IMG/VR virus record: IMGVR_UViG_3300029448_000128
Coordinates: 1-38,297 of that record
From: a virus
Length of the DNA stretch: 38,297 nt
Reading direction: 5' to 3' (one strand)
Positions 31,533 through 38,296 of this stretch are shown here, piece by piece. Each line of letters opens with the position of its first letter. Positions within the stretch are counted from its first letter, which is position 1. The translations under genes were made by a program, and so were the position numbers. The notes under the pieces were generated by a model. The model did no database searches. It was not told the DNA's origin and was given only the letters and a program-made list of their open reading frames with translations.

Positions 31533-31562
31533 TTGTTGATATAAAATTTAATTCAGTATATT
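31533..31562 (+). promoter_or_regulatory. Host-type promoter of the repressor
   Basis: On the plus strand TTGTTG (31533-31538), 18 bases, TATATT (31557-31562). The start would be near 31569, leaving a short leader with AGGTAG before the ATG at 31583. Confidence 0.55.
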
Positions 31563-31582
31563 ACCATTTATAGGTAGATAAT

Positions 31583-32317
31583 ATGATATATAAAGATATA
31601 GATAATTTTATGAGTACGTCTCCTAGTTCTCTTGAAGATTTTTCTGATTTTATAAACAAGCTGATTAAAGAGCATGGTAGAGAAGCTATTATTAATACAG
31701 CAGGTATAGATAAGAATGTATTATATCGTGCCAGTAATTGTCAAAATATAACTTTAGATAATTATTATAAAATTAAAAAAGCATACAACAATCAATTAAC
31801 ATCTATATCTCAATCTAAATCTATAGAACAATTACCAATATTAGGTCAAGTTATAGATAACGATAAAGTTCGTATGTTAAATCTTACTCAACCACAGTCT
31901 GTGTCTGTACCTGCTGATTTAATTAAAGCATGGTCGCCTGTACTTGGTTATTTGTGTGTCAGTGGTACAGCTTATTCAGGTTTTGTGTTTATATTTTCTG
32001 GTAAAGGTTTAGATAATGTAAGTTCTTACGTTAATAATAAATGTGTTAATAGATTAGTTATGCTTTATCCTGAAAATGATGACCCAATGTACGGTATGAT
32101 AATTAAACAAGATAATAATTTTGTATTAATTCATGTTAGAAGTCGTGAAGTTTTACTAACAATACCTAAAAATAATAACATTAGTTGGTCTAAGTTTATT
32201 TGCATGATACCTTTTTCACTTATGGAAGACTTCAAAGAGCCTAAAAGTGCTAACAATAAGTATCACAATAACTTACATAAATTAGAAACTAATATTATGA
32301 ATAAGTTAAATAAATAA
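31583..32317 (+). CDS. CI/LexA-like repressor lacking a clear autoprotease site
   Basis: This is a 244-residue protein and the only plus-strand protein gene. The N-terminal part has a helix-turn-helix-like stretch (INTAGIDKNVLYRASN, then NYYKIKKAY) at about residues 35-70. The C-terminal part follows the S24/LexA layout: LPILGQVIDNDKVRML near 83-98, PVLGYLCVSGTAYSGFVFIFSG near 118-139 and LVMLYPENDDPMYGMII. The usual catalytic Ser of the GDSM block and the later Lys are not evident. It may be non-cleavable, or induced in another way. It faces the leftward genes across the dyad and converges with the gene at 32331. Confidence 0.75.
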   Translation: MIYKDIDNFMSTSPSSLEDFSDFINKLIKEHGREAIINTAGIDKNVLYRASNCQNITLDNYYKIKKAYNNQLTSISQSKSIEQLPILGQVIDNDKVRMLNLTQPQSVSVPADLIKAWSPVLGYLCVSGTAYSGFVFIFSGKGLDNVSSYVNNKCVNRLVMLYPENDDPMYGMIIKQDNNFVLIHVRSREVLLTIPKNNNISWSKFICMIPFSLMEDFKEPKSANNKYHNNLHKLETNIMNKLNK

Positions 32318-32330
32318 ACTTAAAGATTAA

Positions 32331-33191
32331 TTATTTTTTCTTTTTTCTATCTATTACTTTATCTTTTGGATTTATCTTATTCCAAGCATTAACTAATAAA
32401 TCTTTATTTACTCTACAATTCTCTTCAGAATTAAAATAAATGTCTTCTTCGTGACACCAATTGTTTAAATCTTTTGAACCAAAAAAACTTTTAAAAGGTA
32501 ATTTAGATTTAAGGTGTTTACTATAAATTTCTATAAAAGTTCTAAGAGCATAAGTTTCATTACTTTTAATTCTTCGATATAATCTATGTTCTAAAAATCT
32601 TTCTTTAGTTTGTATTTTTGAAATAGAATAATTTAAAACTTCTTGAGGTTTAAAATTAAGAGACCTTAAAACATTAGTTAAGTCATCCCAATCTTTGGGC
32701 TCATATCTTTTTTTATTATTTTTATAAAATTTAATTAAACCAAAAATATCATCAATGTTGTTATCCCACATAAAGTCCATCACCAGGTATTCATCAGGTT
32801 CATACTTAGGCTTGAAGAGAATGTGATGACGTTTTCTACCATCTGGTAAAATTTCAACTTTAGTCTTTTTCTCGTAACTTGTATCTTTACCAGTGATAAG
32901 ATTTGCTAACTTGTTTGTTATTTCTGGTGTTTTAAATCTTTGTTTTCTAACTGCGCCTGTAAGAGAATTTGTAACTGCCTTTGTGTTTTTATCTTGTTGT
33001 AATTTAAGTTGAAGAGATTGTGTCTGTTGTCTTAATTTATGAAGAGCTTTTGATGCAGCATCTTCAAGTTTTATTTTTTCAATTGCCTCCAGGCCTTTCC
33101 GTAAGTTACCAAAGTTTTCCTCTAGTATTTTTTTAGCTGCAAGAGTGTTCCTATTTGGCCTTGTAATATCTGTAATTTTTTTCTTTTTCAT
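32331..33191 (-). CDS. Hypothetical Lys-rich early protein (286 aa)
   Basis: This is a 286-residue, strongly basic protein. The N-terminal third is a likely coiled coil (residues about 15-75, with LHKLRQQTQSLQLKLQQD). A middle beta-rich part has KVEILPDGRKRHHILFKP near 111-128, and the C-terminal part is helical, ending in DRKKKK. No catalytic motif is recognised. It comes after a terminator at 33276-33309, so it probably has its own promoter. It converges with the repressor, with 13 bases between the stops. A host-takeover or DNA-binding role is guesswork. Confidence 0.7.
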   Translation of the reverse strand: MKKKKITDITRPNRNTLAAKKILEENFGNLRKGLEAIEKIKLEDAASKALHKLRQQTQSLQLKLQQDKNTKAVTNSLTGAVRKQRFKTPEITNKLANLITGKDTSYEKKTKVEILPDGRKRHHILFKPKYEPDEYLVMDFMWDNNIDDIFGLIKFYKNNKKRYEPKDWDDLTNVLRSLNFKPQEVLNYSISKIQTKERFLEHRLYRRIKSNETYALRTFIEIYSKHLKSKLPFKSFFGSKDLNNWCHEEDIYFNSEENCRVNKDLLVNAWNKINPKDKVIDRKKKK

Positions 33192-33210
33192 TCATATCTT
33201 TTATATATGA

Positions 33211-33295
33211 CTGCAAGAGATTTAAAAGTAACTGAATGTAAATAAAGAGTTTGTGACTACTTTCTTGCACATAGTAAAAAGGCCTGCAAGAGATT
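33211..33295. repeat. Direct repeat CTGCAAGAGATT (two copies)
   Basis: Identical 12-mers lie at 33211-33222 and 33284-33295, the second inside the terminator loop. A related CTGCAA occurs in the leftward promoter at 31510-31515. They may be a binding site for a phage regulator. Confidence 0.5.
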
Positions 33296-33309
33296 AACCT
33301 ACAGGCCTT
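33276..33309 (-). terminator. Rho-independent terminator of the early operon
   Basis: A perfect 8-base-pair stem AAGGCCTG/CAGGCCTT (33279-33286 and 33302-33309) around a 15-base loop is followed on the minus strand by a run of five T. It ends the ardA transcription unit, after the 82-residue gene. Confidence 0.8.
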
Positions 33310-33324
33310 ATTAAATCTTATTTT

Positions 33325-33573
33325 TTATGTATTTGTCTTGTATTCATCAGCATAAAATTTCATGCCTTTATATTTCCAACTTAATCTATGTTTATCATTT
33401 GGATTACATTTTTTACAGTCTGGTTTGACCTCTTGCCAGTGGTATCTAAAATATTTATTTAAATATCTATATAACCTGGTTAGGTCTTTTGGTTTCATTG
33501 TATGGGTTTTAATTTCACCGCTACAATGGTCTTTTATTATATTAACAGGCCTGATAATAAGATTATATTTCAT
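33325..33573 (-). CDS. Hypothetical early protein with CxxC (82 aa)
   Basis: This 82-residue basic protein (MKYNLIIRPVNIIKDH) holds a central helix DLTRLYRYLNKYFRYHW, a CKKC pair near residues 53-56 and the strand LSWKYKGMKFYADEY. The Cys pair might bind metal together with the earlier Cys or His residues. The start overlaps the stop of the gene upstream (TAATG), so the two are co-translated. It is the last gene of the ardA operon. No family is recognised. Confidence 0.7.
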   Translation of the reverse strand: MKYNLIIRPVNIIKDHCSGEIKTHTMKPKDLTRLYRYLNKYFRYHWQEVKPDCKKCNPNDKHRLSWKYKGMKFYADEYKTNT

Positions 33574-33875
33574 TATTTAATATATCCTTGTTCAATACCA
33601 AATTTAATAAAACCTTGTGCAAAAGTATTTACAGCAGTTGGCTTTTTTGGTTTAAAGACTGTAGCTCCTTTAATACCATAATTACGCTTATATCTATTTA
33701 CAATATAACCAGTTCCATAAGCTCCAGCAGTTTGGCAGTGCTTTAGATACTTAATCCAGTTGGTAGCTGGTGTATCTTTTTTAATAAACACCCTTTCACC
33801 TGGTGTGTTGATATTTCTATCAATACCCCAACTAGGATAATTATATTTTTTAAAAAGTTTAGTTTGTTTATACAT
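33573..33875 (-). CDS. Hypothetical early protein (100 aa)
   Basis: This 100-residue basic protein (MYKQTKLFKKYNYPSWGIDR) contains GERVFIKKDTPATNWIKYLKH and, later, GAYGTGYIVNRYKRNYGIKG, which suggest an RNA- or DNA-binding surface. A good AAGGAT ribosome binding site lies before the ATG. It lies directly after ardA, in the place where T7 has small host-takeover genes. No family is recognised. Confidence 0.7.
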   Translation of the reverse strand: MYKQTKLFKKYNYPSWGIDRNINTPGERVFIKKDTPATNWIKYLKHCQTAGAYGTGYIVNRYKRNYGIKGATVFKPKKPTAVNTFAQGFIKFGIEQGYIK

Positions 33876-33883
33876 AATTATCC

Positions 33884-34387
33884 TTACCAGTTAGAGTTAA
33901 ATATTAAGCTTGAACCGTCAGCAGCATCGCCTTCGTGATAATCATGTGACAAATCACGCTCCCACTTATCATAATCAAAGTAATTTTGAATATGTTGTGG
34001 ACAGTCAATTAGCATAGTTTCATCAGCTAATGATTGAGCAAACTCACTGAAGTCTGAATATTTTCCATAGTAAGCATCATCAACATGGTCTAAGTCTTCT
34101 ATGCTCCAGTTTTCTAAAAAAGCACTAACAACATCAGCATCATGCTCGTCTATAGCCTCTTGAACTTTTATAATGTTTTCAATTCCAGGATATTCTCCAA
34201 GGTTTGGAAAATTATTATAATCATGTACAGCCCACTCTTCAGCATCTTCAATTGGTGAGCTCTTCAAGATTTTATTTATTTGTGCCTGCAATTCGTCTTT
34301 ATCATTTGCAGGTGTTATCCACTCGCCATGTAAATGACCGCTATTATAAGCGGCTAAACATGCAACGTATATTTGATTGTCTTGCAT
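33884..34387 (-). CDS. ardA: ArdA-family anti-restriction protein
   Basis: This is a 167-residue, very acidic protein. IYVACLAAYNSGHLHGEWI at residues 6-24, AEEWAVHDYNNFPNLGEYPG near 50-69, WSIEDLDHVDDAYYGKY near 94-110 and the LADETM and YFDYDKWERDL blocks are the ordered signatures of ArdA. ArdA proteins mimic bent B-form DNA and block type I restriction enzymes. It is the first gene of the early operon, exactly where T7 has the unrelated DNA mimic Ocr (gp0.3). A host-type promoter with two operator-like motifs lies just upstream. Confidence 0.95.
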   Translation of the reverse strand: MQDNQIYVACLAAYNSGHLHGEWITPANDKDELQAQINKILKSSPIEDAEEWAVHDYNNFPNLGEYPGIENIIKVQEAIDEHDADVVSAFLENWSIEDLDHVDDAYYGKYSDFSEFAQSLADETMLIDCPQHIQNYFDYDKWERDLSHDYHEGDAADGSSLIFNSNW

Positions 34388-34417
34388 AATATAACATCCT
34401 TTCTATTTAATTTATAT

Positions 34418-34460
34418 TTACGCTAGTGATATTAATATAGATGTATTTACGCTAGTGCAA
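34418..34460 (-). promoter_or_regulatory. Early promoter with two ACTAGCGTAA operator-like copies
   Basis: On the minus strand TTGCAC (34460-34455), 17 bases and TATTAA (34437-34432) form a host-type promoter. One ACTAGCGTAA (34456-34447) overlaps the -35 box and a second (34427-34418) covers the predicted start. Two identical motifs placed this way are expected for a repressed lytic promoter. Confidence 0.7.
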
Positions 34461-34829
34461 GTAATAATATAAAAATAATCAAAATAATTTAAATAGCTGC
34501 TATCTATCCAGGAGCGCTGCGCCTGGCGTTGTCTTTTGTGGAGGTTCTCTATAGTGGCACTTAATGAGTGTCTTCAGGTTTCAAAGTAGAAAACAGATAA
34601 GAGCTAATAGATAGCTGTTAAAAAATTCTGGCGCATTTAATCCATATATAGAGTGTCTTAGGTTTCGTAGTCCCTGGACAAATCCATATATATAAAGAGT
34701 AATGGCCTATAAATAATAATAATGTGCATATATGTGCATTTTTTTATCTATTATTGCTATTTTTTCCGCTCATAAGGGGGAAAATTTCCTGGGGTATATA
34801 CGTATACCCATTCAGATTTTTGTACCTAA
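34461..34829. other. Non-coding junction region, candidate genome ends / terminal repeat
   Basis: This is about 370 bases with no gene on either strand, between the terminase side and the early operon. It holds a GC-rich hairpin (34508-34526) and inverted GCTATCTAT/ATAGATAGC arms (34498-34506 and 34609-34617). Direct repeats GAGTGTCTTCAGGTTTC/GAGTGTCTTAGGTTTC lie near 34566 and 34651, and two ATGTGCAT copies at 34722 and 34732. A GGGTATA/TATACCC hairpin lies at 34792-34809. A phage-promoter-like core (CACTATAGA on the minus strand) lies near 34549-34557. T7 has its terminal repeat, phi-OL and palindromes in the same place. Confidence 0.6.
34508..34526. repeat. GC-rich hairpin related to the one after the capsid gene
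   Basis: The stem CCAGG/CCTGG is extended by GC pairs around a short loop. The half-site GCTGCGCCTGGC is nearly the same as GCTGCGCCTAGC at 14076-14087. It is one of two such GC-rich palindromes in this A+T-rich genome. Confidence 0.6.
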
Positions 34830-35051
34830 TTATTCTCTGAAGTCAGCTTTGACTATAATATTCTTAAAGAAACTCTCAAGGTTACACCCAAGGTAATCAT
34901 CAACAGTGAATATCTTGGTTTTCTTAGTTTTCACCAAGGACAACTTAGGGTTAACATCTTTAATCTCTGCTCTCTTTAAAGGTTTAGGAAAGTGTGTCTC
35001 TGCTTCTACTACAAGTTCATCATGGAACTTAATGATTTGGTCTAGGGTCAT
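34830..35051 (-). CDS. Small hypothetical protein after the terminal promoter (73 aa)
   Basis: This 73-residue protein (MTLDQIIKFHDELVVEAETH) has mixed helix and strand character (KLSLVKTKKTKIFTVDDYLG). Composition looks protein-like, but no good ribosome binding site is visible before the ATG at 35051. It lies downstream of the promoter at 35169-35187 and is the last gene before the presumed genome end, like T7 gene 19.5. Function unknown. Confidence 0.5.
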   Translation of the reverse strand: MTLDQIIKFHDELVVEAETHFPKPLKRAEIKDVNPKLSLVKTKKTKIFTVDDYLGCNLESFFKNIIVKADFRE

Positions 35052-35140
35052 ATATATATTTATAATAATTATTAATAATAAGAATAGGAAATGTAACAGT
35101 AACTACAGGTTAACCTTTAGTTAACTACTAGAGTAACTCT

Positions 35141-35168
35141 TAGGGGTATACCTATGGTTTAACCCCTT
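35141..35168 (-). other. Hairpin at the start of the phi-OR-like transcript
   Basis: Arms around AGGGGT and ACCCCT, with an inner TACC/GGT pairing, fold just after the predicted start of transcription at 35171. It could be a replication primer structure or a packaging signal, as this is the genome-end region. Confidence 0.5.
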
Positions 35169-35187
35169 ATCTATACTGTCCTGTTCT
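35169..35187 (-). promoter_or_regulatory. Phage RNA polymerase promoter after terminase (phi-OR-like)
   Basis: The minus-strand sequence AGAACAGGACAGTATAGAT matches the family at 17 or 18 of 19 positions and partly overlaps the terminase stop codon. The place after the terminase gene is that of T7 phi-OR, used for replication and packaging. Initiation is predicted at 35171. Confidence 0.85.
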
Positions 35188-36853
35188 AAAACCACTTGTT
35201 AGTCTTAGGTGTTCTGTCGAACACTTGATGGTCTAGGAACCTATCTAATTCACCTCGTAGGAGCTCCTCACGTCTCTGTGATTGCGCAGTCTCTTGGTCT
35301 CTGGCTAGTTGCTCTACCCAGTACCTACATGCCATTGCTAGCACGTCTAAACGGTCATCTTCGGCTAGTGAACCTCTATCTCTACCTATTCTGCTCATTT
35401 GATAAAACAATTGGTATCTCAAAGCTTTCTCTGATTGATACAATTCTTGAGTGGATTGGTAGTCATGCTGCACAACATTTGAATTAACAATAAGTCTATG
35501 TTGCTGCATCAATGGTTCCAAAGTATCTATAATTCTTTTTTCTTTGTTTTCTGTATGTCTAATTTCTTCAATAGTAACTGGATAAGTTCTGTGAATAAAA
35601 GGTAGTAATAATTTTGTAAACATACCACCACCATAGTTCTCCTCTATAAGAACTAAATTAACTTCTTCTTCTTTAGCAATGTCTGCTAAATTTTGTAATG
35701 TCTTATCTGTGTAACCACCAACAAGACCTCCTGACCTTGTTAAAAATAAATTTCCATTAAACATCTTAACAACAGCGTAAGCACTTTCATTGGCTCCACG
35801 GCCACTAGGGTCAATTGCTAAAACAGAACCATGGTAATCTAACCATTCACCTGTTGTTTGCATTGGTCGATAATAAGCATCACCATGTAAACCTACACAT
35901 GGTAACTCTTCATGTTTTAATTCTGGACTAGAAGCCCATACTACTTTTTCAGGTGCAACTTTAGGATTAGTATTCATAACCACTAAATCAGATAATTTAA
36001 GTGGATATTTATTTATATCAGCTAAAGTTGTATCCAATTGAAACTGTAAGTTAAAACCAGATGCACCATAAGAAAATTTTCTTTGTGCTAAATCTTCTTC
36101 ATCAAACCTTTGTGGGTCTGTAGGTTTACCTACTATATCTTCATTAATAGTATTCTTAATCATTGGAGCTAAGACTGTTCCATAGCTCTTCATTTGACTA
36201 TCTGAAGGGTATAAAGCTGGCCATATTCTTTGTTTATAACCTCTTTGTGGAAGAGTGTTATACAATGACATTTCATTCTGCATTGTACCTAGAAACACTA
36301 TGCGGCCATCAGGTTTAAGAATACTTTCAAACTCTTTAACTTGTTCAGAAAGCTTATCTCTCATACCCATAGTTGCTGAATTATTCGCACTTTCTACGTC
36401 ATCTGCAATTATCAGGCCGCTTCGACTACCTGTTAATTGACCACTAATTCCTAGTGATTTTACAGAAGGAGCATGTGAAGCTCTTGCAGGTTTTACGTCA
36501 AAACTTATCTTAGATTGTCTTTGGTCATCACTTGGTATCAAGTGTGAAAGAATATCAATCTCATTAATTAATCTTAATGTAAAAGTTGAAAAATCATCTG
36601 CTCTATTTTTAGATGCTGATACAACTAATATATTTTGTTGTGGGTCTAATAATAATTGGTGACAGACGTATGCCGATGTTATCCACGATTTACCAACACC
36701 TCTAAAGGCATTGATAACAATTCTTTTATTTTTTGATTGTAGAAAATTAGCTATATCAAATTGTATTGGTGTTGGTTTAGGTAAACTTAAATGTTTCCAA
36801 ACAATATATAAAAAATTTCTAAAGTCTTTAAGTTTAGTTGGTATCTGTTCCAT
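35186..36853 (-). CDS. terL: Terminase large subunit (T7 gp19-like)
   Basis: Start chosen at ATG 36853 (MEQIPTKLKDFRNFLYIVW), which matches the T7 start region and gives 555 residues (T7 586). Walker A is AFRGVGKSW with K55, and Walker B is LIIADDVE near 147-154. The nuclease domain has AIDPSGRG with Asp near 349 and the block MTRI-like FYQMSRIGRDRG with DDRLDVLAMA near the end. It is the packaging motor that cuts concatemers and pumps DNA through the portal. It overlaps the small subunit gene by 20 bases, and a phage promoter follows its stop. Confidence 0.97.
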   Translation of the reverse strand: MEQIPTKLKDFRNFLYIVWKHLSLPKPTPIQFDIANFLQSKNKRIVINAFRGVGKSWITSAYVCHQLLLDPQQNILVVSASKNRADDFSTFTLRLINEIDILSHLIPSDDQRQSKISFDVKPARASHAPSVKSLGISGQLTGSRSGLIIADDVESANNSATMGMRDKLSEQVKEFESILKPDGRIVFLGTMQNEMSLYNTLPQRGYKQRIWPALYPSDSQMKSYGTVLAPMIKNTINEDIVGKPTDPQRFDEEDLAQRKFSYGASGFNLQFQLDTTLADINKYPLKLSDLVVMNTNPKVAPEKVVWASSPELKHEELPCVGLHGDAYYRPMQTTGEWLDYHGSVLAIDPSGRGANESAYAVVKMFNGNLFLTRSGGLVGGYTDKTLQNLADIAKEEEVNLVLIEENYGGGMFTKLLLPFIHRTYPVTIEEIRHTENKEKRIIDTLEPLMQQHRLIVNSNVVQHDYQSTQELYQSEKALRYQLFYQMSRIGRDRGSLAEDDRLDVLAMACRYWVEQLARDQETAQSQRREELLRGELDRFLDHQVFDRTPKTNKWF

Positions 36854-37058
36854 TATAGACTTCTTCTTCACTGCTGAATGGTAATTCATCTACTAAAGAT
36901 TTTAGTGGTGAATTGTCTACTGGTAATGCCTCAATACCATTGTCCTTTAAAAATTGTCTAGCTACATTTAAATCTGAAGCTTTTGCATCTTCGCTTTTAA
37001 CTCTATCTAACAACTGTTGTGTTAGAACTTCATGTAATTGTTTTAATTTGTCATTCAT
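36834..37058 (-). CDS. terS: Terminase small subunit (T7 gp18-like)
   Basis: This 74-residue protein (MNDKLKQLHEVLTQQLLDRV) contains KASDLNVARQFLKDNGIEAL at about residues 26-45, the signature phrase of T7-type small terminase subunits. An acidic tail (ELPFSSEEEV) follows. It is slightly shorter than T7 gp18 (89). It selects concatemer DNA for packaging. The gene overlaps the large subunit by 20 bases. Confidence 0.88.
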   Translation of the reverse strand: MNDKLKQLHEVLTQQLLDRVKSEDAKASDLNVARQFLKDNGIEALPVDNSPLKSLVDELPFSSEEEVYNGTDTN

Positions 37059-37059
37059 A

Positions 37060-37245
37060 TTATTTTCTTACGCTATCTATAAAATTGTAAACTCTACCAA
37101 ATTGTTTATCTATATTTATTAATTCATTTTGCATCATGCTTACTATTGTTTGTATTTCTATTAATGTTATTAAAACCCATGTGCTTAAACTCATAAGTAT
37201 AGTTCCAAGTAAAGCAATTAATGCTGTGTTTGTTTTTCTAGTCAT
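37060..37245 (-). CDS. Small single-pass membrane protein, possible holin or spanin (61 aa)
   Basis: This 61-residue protein has one clear membrane segment at about residues 8-31 (ALIALLGTILMSLSTWVLIT) and a charged amphipathic C-terminus (FGRVYNFIDSVRK). It lies between tail genes and the small terminase, the place of the T7 gp17.5 holin. It could be a second lysis protein next to the holin-like gene at 15198. Its start overlaps the 49-residue gene upstream by 8 bases. Confidence 0.7.
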   Translation of the reverse strand: MTRKTNTALIALLGTILMSLSTWVLITLIEIQTIVSMMQNELINIDKQFGRVYNFIDSVRK

Positions 37246-37387
37246 CTGGAAAATTCATTCTATTGTCTGGTGACTTTACATTTTTTGTTTTTTTCTTAGG
37301 ACAGTCTTGTCTTTCACAATGTGTAAAATCCATATCCCAAATTTTATCTAGGAAACCGAATAGTTTATAAAATAATTTATCTAACAT
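37238..37387 (-). CDS. Small hypothetical protein (49 aa)
   Basis: This 49-residue protein starts at ATG 37387 (MLDKLFYKLFGFLDKIWDMD), shared with the stop of the gene before it (TAATG). It has an amphipathic N-terminal helix, then HCERQDCPKKK, a Cys pair in a basic context, and an Asp-Pro-rich end. It overlaps the membrane protein gene by 8 bases. No family is recognised. The tight overlaps on both sides support a real gene. Confidence 0.65.
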   Translation of the reverse strand: MLDKLFYKLFGFLDKIWDMDFTHCERQDCPKKKTKNVKSPDNRMNFPDD

Positions 37388-37605
37388 TATGTTGGTGTAC
37401 TCATATCTTTACAAGCAAATCTAATCGCTAATTTTTTTTGATTTACTTCATCTGGGTCAAGCATTTTTAAATGACTATAAGAGTGCATATAACCTTGTGT
37501 TATACAGTCATAATAATTTGAATATTCTTTACTTATTACTTGCTCTTGAAAACACTTAGGTTGTGTTGCGAAGGAACAAAGATAAAGAATTAAAACATAT
37601 TTCAT
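37387..37605 (-). CDS. Small exported Cys-containing protein (72 aa)
   Basis: This 72-residue protein begins MKYVLILYLCSFATQP, a likely signal peptide or lipoprotein-like segment. Cys residues follow near 18, 34 and 65, and the block YYDCITQGYMHSYSHLKML recurs in small proteins of marine phage tail-to-terminase regions. It probably goes to the periplasm and could assist lysis or host-surface change. Start and stop overlap both neighbours (TAATG on both sides). Confidence 0.75.
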   Translation of the reverse strand: MKYVLILYLCSFATQPKCFQEQVISKEYSNYYDCITQGYMHSYSHLKMLDPDEVNQKKLAIRFACKDMSTPT

Positions 37606-37733
37606 TAACGGCCTTGGCGATGATATTTTTTATAATCACGCTTACTACTTTTGTTTAAAGATTTAGTATGTCTACCTGGTCTTTTTTTTGGTTTTGACCT
37701 GGGTTCGAAATGAACGAATTTTTGTTTAGCCAT
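37605..37733 (-). CDS. Small basic conserved protein (42 aa)
   Basis: This 42-residue protein from ATG 37733 (MAKQKFVHFEPRSKPKKRPG) is extremely rich in Lys and Arg, with the phrase KKRPGRHTKSLNK and an ending KKYHRQGR. Very similar short basic proteins are familiar in marine phages. It overlaps the preceding gene by 8 bases, and its stop shares a base with the next start. A nucleic-acid-binding role is plausible from charge only. Confidence 0.75.
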   Translation of the reverse strand: MAKQKFVHFEPRSKPKKRPGRHTKSLNKSSKRDYKKYHRQGR

Positions 37734-37965
37734 CCCAGGTAAAATAACTAACTAATGCTGTAACTATTGTTCCAAAAAATACTAGAACTGATATAGCTCC
37801 TTTACCTTTTGATACGTCTTGCCTTAGTGATTTTACCTCGGTTTTTAACTCTTTTATTGCTTCTTGCAGTGCTTTCATACGTTCAGCACAGAGTTTCTCA
37901 TGTGATGAAAGCCTAACCCCAGTAGCTACATCAGCGTACTGTTTTGAGGTTAGTTTTCTAGGCAT
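37726..37965 (-). CDS. Coiled-coil protein with C-terminal membrane segment (79 aa)
   Basis: This is a 79-residue protein. It has a polar N-terminus, a coiled coil at about residues 23-52 (MKALQEAIKELKTEVKSLRQ) and one membrane segment at about 56-75 (AISVLVFFGTIVTALVSYF). This layout is like XhlA-type or Rz-like lysis accessory proteins. Its start overlaps the stop of the 83-residue gene by one base. A lysis role is inferred from architecture and neighbours. Confidence 0.72.
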   Translation of the reverse strand: MPRKLTSKQYADVATGVRLSSHEKLCAERMKALQEAIKELKTEVKSLRQDVSKGKGAISVLVFFGTIVTALVSYFTWDG

Positions 37966-38216
37966 TATAGAACTATCGTATTAGCTTCTTCTTCAGTAAG
38001 TGGTTGACCAGCTATTAGTTTAGCTTTTGCACTAGCTTTTAAATTTTCTCTTGCAGTAGCTTCTTCTTCAGCAGTAGGTAACTCTGACATCTTAGCTTCT
38101 ATGTCAGCTTTAGGTATTTCTGGTGTTCCATTGAGCCATTCAATAGTATTAATGTCATTTCCACTTACAGATACTTCTGCGTTTGGGTTTATTTTTAAAA
38201 TTGCTTCTATAATCAT
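37965..38216 (-). CDS. Tail-fibre-region accessory protein (83 aa)
   Basis: This 83-residue protein starts MIIEAILKINPNAEVSVSG and contains INTIEWLNGTPEIPKADIEA near residues 27-46, then a helical tail AKLIAGQPLTEEEANTIVL. The WLNGTPEIP-ADIEAK pattern is shared with XkdW-like phage proteins found beside fibre genes. These may help fibre assembly. The start overlaps the stop of the tail gene that crosses the window ends. Confidence 0.75.
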   Translation of the reverse strand: MIIEAILKINPNAEVSVSGNDINTIEWLNGTPEIPKADIEAKMSELPTAEEEATARENLKASAKAKLIAGQPLTEEEANTIVL

Positions 38217-38296
38217 TATCCTTCTACCTCTAATAAATTAACTACACTTCTATAATCATTTGGTGATACAGCAATAGCTCCACCATTACCTTTCAT
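38216..38296 (-). CDS. C-terminal end of the tail-associated protein (runs off the right edge)
   Basis: The frame is open from the right edge; the last 26 residues before the stop read MKGNGGAIAVSPNDYRSVV and on. The ATG at 38296 is probably internal. Joined to position 1 it continues the frame of the gene at 1-344 exactly, giving one 141-residue protein. Confidence 0.7.
   Translation of the reverse strand: MKGNGGAIAVSPNDYRSVVNLLEVEG

Noticed and set aside
33362-33580. Plus-strand open frame opposite the 82-residue early gene
   Set aside because: Antisense to a gene with stop-start coupling on the minus strand; no signals for expression.
34550-34568. Full fifth member of the phage promoter family near 34.55 kb
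   Set aside because: Only the CACTATAGA core matches; the upstream AAAACAGGA half is absent. Kept only as a weak phi-OL candidate within the junction region.
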